From: Heliocidaris tuberculata
Lineage: Eukaryota; Echinodermata; Echinoidea; Camarodonta; Echinometridae
Length of the DNA stretch: 64,000 bases
NCBI GenBank assembly: GCA_025618425.1
Contig: CM046836.1
Coordinates: 28,662,140 to 28,726,139, forward strand
Direction of reading: 5' to 3'
Shown here: in pieces, positions 48,901-60,900 of the stretch
How positions within the stretch are numbered: the first letter of the stretch is position 1
How the letters are laid out: each line of letters opens with the position of its first letter
The notes under the pieces: generated by a model
What the model was told of the DNA's origin: nothing
The model's database searches: none
The model's input: the letters and a program-made list of their open reading frames with translations, nothing else
Made by a program: the position numbers and the translations under genes

Positions 48901-51900
48901 TACTTTTATACTGAATTAACTTTGATTACAACCTTTGGCAGATACTGATGTCATAGTCAAATAATATAATACACACTGTACATGTATCTTAATACCATTG
49001 TCTTGTGATACTGGTATCATTCTTGCTCCCAGGTATTGGATTCAGATGTACAAGTACTTAAATAGATAATAAATGAAATGTTCACGATCACTTACTAACT
49101 TAAAGAGAAGCTTTCTCTTTAAAATTATGTCTGTTTTGAAGAACATCATGGCAGAAATGTCTCCTGAAAAGGATTGCTCCTCAAATGCCCTCTTATTTGA
49201 AATATGACAAGAAAAAGCTGAAGTGTTCTGGCCGAACATTCATGCCACATGTGTGGTGCATATACCCTTTCTGTGTTCAGTGCATGTGCGCAAATGAGAT
49301 TTGTGTCAATTTCTTATCATTTAGATGAATCCGAAACCTCACAGTATACCCAATATCTTATGTATTACAAAATCAACTTTTCCCAATTGCTTCCAGTTTC
49401 TTTCACAATGTATTTGCATGACCCAAACTCAACTTTATCTTTAATACATCTTCTTTATTCTGCAGATACCTTCATTATCCTTGGTCCCAGGTATTGGAAG
49501 CGATGTTAGTAGCTGCAGTGACTGTGACTGTTTCTTTCTTGGTTATCTACATCAGTTCGGGTTCAGATTGTAGACCTCTAGATACAAGTACAACAGATTC
49601 TGTTAATTATCCTCTGCAGGTATAGATGGATTGAGATTTCTGCTTGATTTGTGTAGTAATAATAATATTAATAATTTAAACTTATATAGAGCTCAAATCT
49701 GCCGGAAAGAGGCACCCTAGGTGCACAATAAATCATAAATCAGTATGATTATGAAAAACAAATGTTACACATCAACAAATACTGTAACAATTCAAGAAAA
49801 TAAGAAGCATCAAATGATTATGAAAACAAATTTAACATTAACAAAAAAGAATATAATATAACATTAACTGTAAGCTTTCTTCATCAGAAAAGTTTTCAAA
49901 TTCCTTTGAAACTTGAGTCCCAACTGTTTGTATTGTATATATACTGTATTGTATCAATACTCATGTATAGTACTGCTAGTATTTGTTTTCAAACAAAACT
50001 ACTTCAAAAACATTCCAGCTCTTAAGGAGCTTATTCATGCAACACATGTATTTTTTTACAATTTTTTAGTTGTTTAAAGAGACTAGCCAACTTTTTTGTT
50101 TATGTTTCTTTACTCAAAGATTGACTACATTTGCAACCAGTGCATGTCTGAAACAGTTTTAAAGTTGGTCATTTTAAGAAAGGAATAAATATCTGAGAAA
50201 TGACAATTGTTATTTTTCGTGGAAATATTGCCCGTAAATGGCAATACACATTTTCTGATTTAAAAAAAAAATTATTTATACATTTTTTTAACATGTTAAT
50301 GTACATTGAGAAAAATCATGCACAACTGTATGTCGGGCTTTAGTGGTCCCATATGATTACTTTATCAGAGTTGGTGTCAACATTGGTTGAAGAGATTTAT
50401 ATGTGTCTTTATTTGTCAGTTGTTCTGTGGAGATGGAGAGTACAGTTCCTCTAGCACTCTCTTCTTCAGCACACCAGAAGAATCGGTCAAACTTCTCTTT
50501 CATAAAGAACCAGGTAAGGTAGTTTAACGCAGTGAAGTGGCACGAAAAGATGTGTCTGGAAAGCAAAATGCTTAATTATTGAAAATAGCAATTTTATTGC
50601 ATTAAGGTAGAACCATATCATTAGCACACAGAGCTAGTAAATATCTCCACTACCTTAACCCTTTCAGGACAGGAATTATTTAAGAGCTGAATTGATCACA
50701 TTTTGTTCTGCAAATTGGCAACAATAATATTTTTATTTTAGTGCTACGTGGTTCTAATAAGATGTAATGTCTTGAAAATAATATACATGGTTAGGAACTT
50801 TGTTGAAAAGTTAAAAAAGTTGCCTATCTGGACAAAAAACAATGATTTTGAATCTCTCAATGTGTTGCCAATTTAAGGATGTTCAATCTTATTCTCCTTT
50901 TTAAAATTCCTGGCATCAAATGCAATATGATCAGGCAACAAAAATGGACACAGTATGTGCAGAATTTTTGCTCTTTTTACTCATGCATCTGGTATATTTT
51001 TAAGGCCCTAAATCAAGTTATTGGGCCAAACCACAAAATGCGGTCAATTGTCTCGAAAGGGTTAATTAGGCTTAATATTAAAAAAATATTGAATGGCCTT
51101 GAGTGGGATACAAGGATATATCGCACGAGCTATGAGCATATTTCACGAGTCGGCACGACGTGTGAAATATTTTCAAAGCGAGTACGATATATCCTTGTGT
51201 CCCACGTAAGAAAAGCCATTCAATATTATTATTATTAATTGTATGATACCTAGTTCCTCAATTTTCACCATTACATGTCCTTATGTTTTTTGTATTGACT
51301 TCGACATAAAACAAAGGTAGAAAAAACATTTTTGTCCTTACCCAAGCATCTTGCAAGAGCTGCGCGCATACATCCATTGTCTTAACCTTTGCGTATTTAA
51401 GCGCGTATTCACTTTTTTACGCGTCACGCGCACCCCAAACCATGAGATATGGAGATATATTGCACGGTCATCCGGGTACTTTTACACAAACCATGAGATA
51501 TTGTTTTAAAATTGCACGGTCATCCGGCTACTCTTGCGCAAACCATGAGATACGCCAATTTTTCTGGTCGCCTGAAAACCCTTCATACAAATAATATTAC
51601 AAAAAATGTCATTCAGATATGTTGAATTTTAACATTTTATTCACGGATATTACCAACTGTTTTTCCTTTTGCACTACATTTCGCTAACTGCCCTAAATAT
51701 AACAATTAGTTTCTATGTGATTGTTTTATCATTGCTAATTTAGTGACCTTTTTTTTTCTATCTGTAATTCATTGTGACATGCAAATAAGACTGAAGATAG
51801 TTTTAGTTGTGATGCATACTACTTGTTGCCAGATTCATACAAGTATCCATCATATTATCTATATGTTCATAATGTCATACTGGCCTACATTATTCTGACT

Positions 51901-54900
51901 TTCTTAACTTCTTGTTTAACCCTTAAGCTGCCAAAAACCTTGCACGCTGATTTCCGTAGAGTTGCTCGTATTCTGTAGTAGCGCGTGCTGGCTGCATGAG
52001 GATAAGATAGAATCTCTGCTCATGGAACCCAAGTCTGGCTTGGGTTCCGTGCTTGCCCTCTTCTCTATGAGTGCGTTTGGATGTATTGACTTGTTTACTC
52101 ACAAGTCTCTTATGCGTTAATTCAGAATGCATTTAGAATATCTCTTTAGATACTCTATAGATGTGACAGTTAACCCTTTCAGGACAGGAATTATTCTAGG
52201 GCTAAATTGATCACATTTTGTTCTTCAAATTGGCAACAAAAATATTTTTCTTTTAATGCTACATGGTTCTAATAAAATGTAATGTCTTTGAAAACAGCAT
52301 ACATTATTAAGAACTTTGTTGAAAAGTTGAAAAAATTGCCAATTTTGTCAAAAAACAAAGATTTTGAACCTCTCAATGTGTTGCCAATTTAAGGATTTTA
52401 AAGCTTATTTTCCTTTTAAAAATTCCTGGCATCAAACGCAATATGGTCAAGCAACAAAAATGGACACAGTGTTTGCAGAAATTTTTGCTCTTTCTAGTCA
52501 TGCATCTGGTATATTTTTTAGAGCTCTGAATCAAAAGTTATTTAGTGAAACCACAAAATGTGGTCAATTGTCTCGAAAGGGTTAAAGCTCATATTTTGAA
52601 TATATATAGTATAGGGACATGGAACCTAATATACAAAGCAAAATTTATTTCATCAGTAGTCACTAAGTAGTCAGTGTGAGGTTTGACAAGAATTTTATTA
52701 ATGATTCAAGGTTCATAAGACGTTACAATCCTGTCTGTGTCTATACTAACCTACTTTTATGATGCTTGATGGACTCAAGGTTCTGACAAGTTTATTTTTA
52801 TAAACGCTGTATTTGCTATGGATAGAAAATGAGACTTCCACATTGTTGGGAGCATATACAGAACATGTACATGTACAAGTACACTTTACCTTTGAAAAAA
52901 GTCAACTGTAGCAATCCAGTCTTTGTTCTGTTAGTGGACCAAAAGAGTTTATTCCAGGTTCATATGACTTTCCTAAGACCTCTGTATATACTGATCTACT
53001 TCATTGCTGCACTCTAGGTTCTGAGAAGTACATGTACTTGTTGTCATTAATTCCGGGTTGATGCAACCTTGCTGTCCTGTCTGTGTTTATACTGACATAC
53101 TGCATGCTAACCTGCTGGGCTATAGATGCTGACAAATATATTATTATTAATTCCAGGTTCATATGACATTGCTATCCTGTCTGTGTTCATACTGACGTAC
53201 TTCATCCTGGCATGTTGGACGTATGGTTTGAGCGTACCTAGTGGTTTGTTCATCCCATCACTACTAGTAGGGGCAGCCTGGGGTCGGATGTTTGGCATTC
53301 TTATCAACATGATTCCAGGAGCAGTAAGTATAACCCTTAAAGACCATCTCTGAACTGAAAAATAAAATGGATGAATCATATATCAAACTGAAGCTTATGA
53401 GCCATAGAATACAGTAATTGCTACTATTTGCTCACAAAGTGTCATGCAGAGGAGAAATAATTGTTTGCAAGCTTGAATTCAAGAGCATCAAAACCCGGAA
53501 ATAATCTCACGAAAAACAGAAGACGACTTGATGACGTCATCATATGTAGAGGCTATAGGCCACCGGTTGCTTCTTCACGTGTGTTAACGTGCAGTCAACA
53601 TGGTATGTACATGTATATCACTTTGTTTTTTCGTTATAAAGTCTTACATTCGAATATTTCAACGAATTACAAATAAATATCGAACAGCTCCATTGTTTCA
53701 TTGAATCCTTATAAGTAAATTAGCTAAATCAATGTGAAATAAATTTATCAGATTCTCTGAGAAGTGAGAAGTTTATTATGACTCTGAGGCTATCATGAGT
53801 TGGTCTACGGTAAATATACGGCAATTGCAGTAGGATGAGGGTCGTGTGTTTGGACACTCTTTTGCCTTTGGATTTAACAAAATATATTTATCAAATGGCA
53901 CCGACCATCATGAACATTTGTGCTTTATAATATTGTCAAACATAATTCTCAAACGATTTGTGAAATATAACTTGTAAACTTCTTCAAAATCAAATTCCCG
54001 TTTTGTCCGGATACACAACCTGTCGGGACACACAACATCTGGGACCTGGGTACTGTAGTACGGGCCAGCCTGCGCCGGTGCGCCGGCTTGCAAAGACATG
54101 GTATATGGTCCATGTGTACTCATAGCGAGCGATATTTATAGATCGAGTCTACTGTTACTATACCGATTAGCGGACTTTTGAAAACCCTACTATTATGAAA
54201 TTAACTCCCTTTAATTTTCAGATTTAGGGTATAATTGTAGAATTGTAGAATTTGTGGAATAGTTTCTTCCTCGAGTCATCCCCATAAAAAGGCCATAATA
54301 ATAATAATCGTGCACAATTGTTATTTCACTTATTTGCATTGCCGGCTGGCCGGTCGCGACGTACAATCGAGCTGGCTGTTCTACATAACGATAGCGGCTT
54401 ATTTGTCATCTGTTGATCCCAAATTCAGAGGGGGCTGAAAATGAAGTTTTTATCTACTTATTGTACAATAACGAAATGAAACATAAGTTTTATATGTATG
54501 TTTTTGTATTCTATGTCCAATCAGCTTTCCATTGATATATAGTTGTATTTTCATCGGAGAAGGTCTTTAAAGATAAAGTTGAGTTCTGGGCATGCAATTA
54601 CATTTTGAAGAAACTGTCTTAAAGCATTTGTGAAAGGTTGATTGTGTCGAAATAAGAATTGGTTTATAATGTAAGGTTTTGGAATCATCAAATTGATAAG
54701 AAGGTGACCCAATCTTGCTGTAAAGCACATGCACGGCACAAAGAAATGGGTATATTGGACGGCACTCTTCAGCTATTTCTTTTCTTATTTCGAATACCGG
54801 TACACGTATGAGGGAGGGCATTTGAAGAGCAATGCTTTTCAGGGGACATATCTATTATGTTGGTCTTCCAAACTAACATAAAAGGAATGAGAGAGCTCAC

Positions 54901-57900
54901 AATTTTTTCCACCTTTCCCAGATCTCAACCTGCTTTTTAACCCTTCCGAGACAATTGACCACATTTTGTGGTTTGGCTCAATAACTTTTGATTCAGAGCT
55001 CTAAAAAATATTCCAGATGCATGAGCAGAAAGAGCAAAAATATCTTCATGCACGATCTATTTTTGTTGCATGACCATATTGCATATGATGCCAGGAATTT
55101 GACAAAGGAAAATAAGCTTTAAAATCCTTCAATTGGCAACACATTTAGAGGTTCAAATCATTGTTTTTTTTGAAAGAAATTGGCAATTTTTTCAACTTTT
55201 TGACAAAGTTCCTTACCATGTACATTGTTTTCACAGACATTACACCTTATTAGAACCATGTAGCACTAAAAGAAAAATATGATTGTTGCCAATTTGAAGA
55301 ACAAAATATGATCAATTTAGCCCTTAAATTCCTGTCCTGAAAGGGTTAAGCTTCATTTACATAGGACATAGTAAACCACCTAAGAAAAATCTGCAGCAAA
55401 TTAAAATGACATACGTGTAGTGCTCTTCATGTTTCTCTATCTTATAACACACAATGACATGTAAGTGAAGTCCATCCTGATATCAAGTTAGTTTTACAAA
55501 AAGGTGAAAAAAAATAAAGGAATGGATCAATGAAAGTTTGAGCAAAATCTGATAAGAAATAAGAAATTCATGCAAATTTTTGAAGTTGTTATCAATCAAA
55601 CACAAATTGACTAACAACTCCATGACGTATCTTGCGAGCTCCCCTTCCCATTTGCCCTGTCCTAAGAAAAATCATAAATTTCCACTTTTTTTCTAAAGAA
55701 AATATTCAATCATACATGCAACCTAGATTATCATGGCACACATGTTTTTACACAAAACCTGTATGAAGCAAATGTATTCCTTCATCAGCAATGAAAATTT
55801 ATGAAATTTTCTGGACAAAGCAAATGGGAGAGGAGCCCACAAGATTAGTCACAAAGTTGTCAATTTGTGTTTGATTAATTACAACTTCAAAAATTCATAG
55901 CATTCTTATTTCTTGTCAGATTTTGTTAAACTTTCATTAATCTGTTTCCCCTCATTTTTTCTGCTTTATTAAATCAACTGAATACCAGGGTGGACTTCCC
56001 CTTTAAGGGACTTTGTTGCGAATCTGCACTGTGCTACTGAATTTGATGAGAGATATGAAAGCCAAGGAATATAAGGAATCTCTCTCTTCTTTTTCTCAGC
56101 AGTTTAAAAGGATTTGATTTGCATTTTCTTAAGGTAGAAAGTCAAGAGAGCATCTTGATATGGGAGTGTTCCGTTGATATTTATAGAACCAAATGTTTAG
56201 TCAGTAGATTTTGAATTGTTGGCAGAAAAATTATTTACAGTACATATGGTCTGAATTAGGGGAGGGGGGTGCAATATGTGAGAACCAAAATTTTGCAATT
56301 TGATAGTATTCATTAGCATAATTGGTTATGTCCAAAGTGAGTGTAATATGGACATGTGCTTTCAAAGGAGCTTGTTTGGGAGGATTTAGATAATTTTGGA
56401 GGTTGAAATTATGCATTTGACATATTAATGGCTCGTGTCGGTACCCTTGTTGAGGAGCATTTTCCTTTAGTATTACTTTTTTAAAAGTCCCCCATGCTTC
56501 TTGTTGATACCAAGTGCACACTGACAAGAACCCTGCATAGGTACAGATGGCTCTTATTTCATTTTGTTTTTTGTTTTCTCTTTTAGAGTAATCTTGCTGC
56601 AGATCCAGGTATTTACGCGTTGATCGGAGCTGCAGCACAGCTAGGTAACTATACCTTCTCAATATCAGACACAGGATATCTATTAAAGATAATAATCCTG
56701 AATGGAAAATAAAAAGGTACTAATATGAGGAGGGATGTAATGAAAGGGTATCATGTGCAGGGTTTCTACAGTCATGGAAAGACATAGAAAATCATGTAAA
56801 AAATAAATTCTTCTGGAAAGTCATTGAAAGTCATGGAGAATGGGTGAAAAGAAATCTCCCAAAGTCACGGAAAGTCATAGAAATTGATCGTAGGTGTGTG
56901 TCTGTGACAGCCTTCCATCACAAATTATTATCTATATGAGGCATTTTAGCCGCACATTAAAAACGCATATTTTAGTCTGCTTGATTTGCGCGTGCAATAT
57001 GCTCTCATATTGCACGGAACAATGAATTCCCCATAGGCTACAGTACTAAACTTGCCGTGCAATATTATGCCATATTTTGTCTGGTCTGTTTGCATGCGCA
57101 CAAATAATGCAATGCATACACACATACGCACATGACGTCATAAAGAGGTTAAGTCAAACTTGTGTGATCACAATGATGTAAGATGAGGGGCTCTATTAAC
57201 GGAATGTGGTCGGTGAAATGATTTTTATTAAGTTCTAAATCATTTTCCTGTAGGGTATAGATAATAATAATTATATTGGATGGCTTTATTTCGTGGAATA
57301 CCAGAAAATATTACACTATTTAGGGCCAATATTCTCTGGTATCCTATTCAGAGCCATCCAATATAATATAAATATATTCCTACACCACTTGGATGCCAAC
57401 ATGGTACCAATCTTGACATCGTCAAAGGCAAAAATGTGTCGTGGAAAGTCATGGAATTGGTTCTCAAATTTCTGAGGGAACCCAGAGTGTGGCAGGCCCT
57501 TTTCTTCATTAGATGGCACCTTGGAATCGAAGTGCATCAAACAAACGTATTTGGCCAGTTCAGCAAGTGGGGAATATGTGTGGTTATATAATAATCAGTA
57601 AGAGATGGTTGAATGTTCATATGACGGATATGTTGCCCAGTATTCTTAAAGTAATTTATACATACTAGCTGAAGCAGCCCGTGGACATATCATCCACGGG
57701 CGCTAGCTGTGTTTATGATTAATCACAGTACCGTATATTTGTCACAATAATCAAGTGAATAAAGAAAAAAGTCCTGTAATGTGTTATTTTTTTTTAAAGA
57801 AGTATTTACAACATGTGAGTAGGTGTTATTCACCCAAATCTTGCATGAGTTCTGAAGAAAATACATTTTCATCTTGATGAAGACTAAATGACAATTGTTT

Positions 57901-60900
57901 TACTTTATGAATGACTGAATAATGATATTTATGTTACGTGGGCCCTGTGGCCTGCGGATGACACACGATCTCATTTACACCTGGGCGGAATTCTCGCACA
58001 CAGAGCATGGATATAATTATGTTCGAATAGTATATCCATGAATAGAGCTAGAATGAGCAATTTGATCTTGCCATGTTTCTGTGGTTTAATACTCAGAGAA
58101 ATTAAGGCCATAAAAACATAACATGCATAATTAGCGGTACGTCCCTTGTAAAGGATGCAAAAATTAGGAAAAAAAATGAATTTATTGTCATTTTCTTTTC
58201 AGGGGATTATGGCCCCCTTATAAGTCTTGGGAGGACCGACGAATTGACCTTTCCCTACCGTACCCCCTCCCCCACCCCATCGGCCTCCCGTCACCCCCAG
58301 CGCGAGGGTTAATATCCTATACGTATTCATATCATAGTGGAAATATTTTCGAAGGAAATTTTGGTGGGGGGGGGGGGGGGGCTCCTTCTTTACACCGTGG
58401 CAACCGATATTCCTAAGTGAAATAAAGAGTCCTAAAATATGAAGTGGCCGAAACCCCCCCCCCCTTTTTTTTACATCTAACAGTTACATGTTCCTCCCGG
58501 CTTCACCCTGTCTCATTGAACATCAACCCCCACAAAAAAAACAAAAACAAAACCAAACAAACAAAACAATTGTATCACAGAAAGAATTAAGTTCAACTAA
58601 GAAATAGCCCCCTCCCCCTCCAAAAAAAACCACACCAACAAACAAACAAACAAACAAAAAAACCCTGAAAGTTCAATTTATAAAGTAATGGAATGCTTAC
58701 AAAAATCAAACTTCCAAAGGAGCCGAATTTTCCCAAATAAAAGGCAGAAAAGATTACGGGCACCTGAATCGATCCGAATCGATCGCGACGACCGCCACCC
58801 CCCCCCCCCCCCCCCCCCCCGATGTTTCATTGAGGCCTGTACATCATCCGCGTAATACATCTAACAGTTACATGTTCCTTCCGGCTTCACCCTGTCTCAT
58901 CGAACATCAACCCCCACAAAAAACAAACAAACAAACAAACAAAACAATTGTATCACAGGAAGAATTAAGTTCAACTAAGAAACAGCCCCCCCCCAAAAAA
59001 AAAAAAAAAAAAACACCAACAAACTAACAAACAAAAAAAACCTGTTGAAAGTACAATTTATAAAGTAATGGAATGCTTACATAAATCAAACTTCCAAAGG
59101 AGCCGAATTTTCACAAATAAAAGGCAGAAAAGTTTACGGGCACCAGAATCGATCCGAATCGATCGCGACGAACACAAAAAAAGACCCCAAATCCTTAGCG
59201 TATTATATATAAAGATTTTTAATGTATATGTATTATACTTTCTCTTCTGGGAGGTTGCAACATTAATAAAAGAGAGAGTAGAGATTCTATCAATTTTACA
59301 TGGTCTTGAACAGTTAGTTAGGAAGAATATCATATTAGAAATGTCCCCTGAAAAGGATTGCTCTTCAAATGCCCTCATATTCAAAATATTACAAGAAATG
59401 GCTGAAGTGTTCTGCCTGAACATTCATACCACACATGTGTGCAGTCCCATATACCAATTTCTGTGTACAGTTCATGTGCTTTTCTGCGAGATTGGGTCAG
59501 TTTCTTATCATTTTGATGCTTCCAAAACCTCACAGTATACACCAGTTCTTATGTAGATATGATCAACCTTTCCTAAATGCTTTGAATTTCTTTCACAATG
59601 TATTGGCATGATCAGAACTCAACTTTATCATTAAGCTGAGGTTTTGTGGCTAATGGATAAGTCAGCAGACTGTGAATCACATGTTACCCGATTCTAGTCC
59701 CTGTCGTGGCACCAACGCCTTTGACAAGACATTAATCTACATTTGCCACTCTCAACCCAGGTGAGGTCAATGCATACCCGTAGGAAGAAATTCTTTATTG
59801 TGCTATTAAAGCTGGAGTGATAACATGATACAATGTATTTGTAAAGCACATTAAAGTATATTTGTAGAGTAGATATATTACATCAACATGAGTTTTGACG
59901 TTTGATTGTTTGATCAGGTGGCATTGTACGCATGACAATCAGTCTGACCGTCATCCTCATGGAGGCTACCGCTAACCTCTCCTATGCTTTGCCAATCATG
60001 GTGGTCCTGATGATTGCTAAGTGGATCGGTGATATCTTCAACCATGGTCTCTATGACATCCACATCCAGGTTCAGAGTGTACCATTGTTGCCATGGGAAC
60101 CGCCTCCACTGGGCTCAACTATCAGTGCCACGTAAGCAAACTGAGCTTTATAGCCATTTGGTCTAAAAAAAGGTGTTAACTGTATTTGCTTGGTTTAATA
60201 TCATTTTTTTCTACGTCCAAATCAGCTATTATCCACGTTTTCTAAAAGCACTGAATAAAAAAACCACTCATTCACTCTGTTCAGTAGCGCTTATATCGTC
60301 AAACGCAATGGCGTCTTCTTTCCCCCTCTGTAGACTATGCGTGCAAATGTGTACATGCACACTGAAAGAGTGGTTTCATCAGCAAGCAAGAATATGCAAA
60401 TTTATGAAATCTTGTGTACAGAGCAAATAAAGGAGCTTGCAAGATTCCTCATGGAGTTGCCATTTTTTTGTTTGATTGATAACAAATTCAAAAATTCATA
60501 ACTTTCTTATTTCTTATCAGATTTTGCTCAAACTTTCACTAATCTGTTTCTGTCATTTTTTCTACTTTTATTTGAATCAGCTTAATTCGAGCGATCGCCA
60601 ATAGGGTAAAAATGCCCGGATGCAGGTATCTGGGTGCGTTTGCTATGCAATGTGGGACAGCTTTTGTGACCTAGTTACTTCCGGAATCTGACCGGTCGGT
60701 GAATGACCCGGCGGCCGTGCATATTAATTATGTTTACAGTTTAGCTTGCTTCTCCAGACTTTGATGACACGCAAGAGTTCTCGAGGTTGGAAATTCATCT
60801 TTTTGTAGAGATTAGATATATTTATAATTCATCGCTATTGACCGAAGGCTCAATAACGCTGTAACATTCAGCGGCTCTCCGTACTAGCAATTCCAATTCG

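Noticed and set aside
33655..53156. The exon-start arrays read as mutually exclusive alternative exons
   Set aside because: The copies lack donors, carry stops or frameshifts, and only the first 40-65 bases of the exon are duplicated, so they cannot serve as complete alternative exons.
56231..56662. 143-codon antisense frame overlapping CLCN7 exon 15
   Set aside because: No domain, and it overlaps a conserved exon on the other strand; probably chance.
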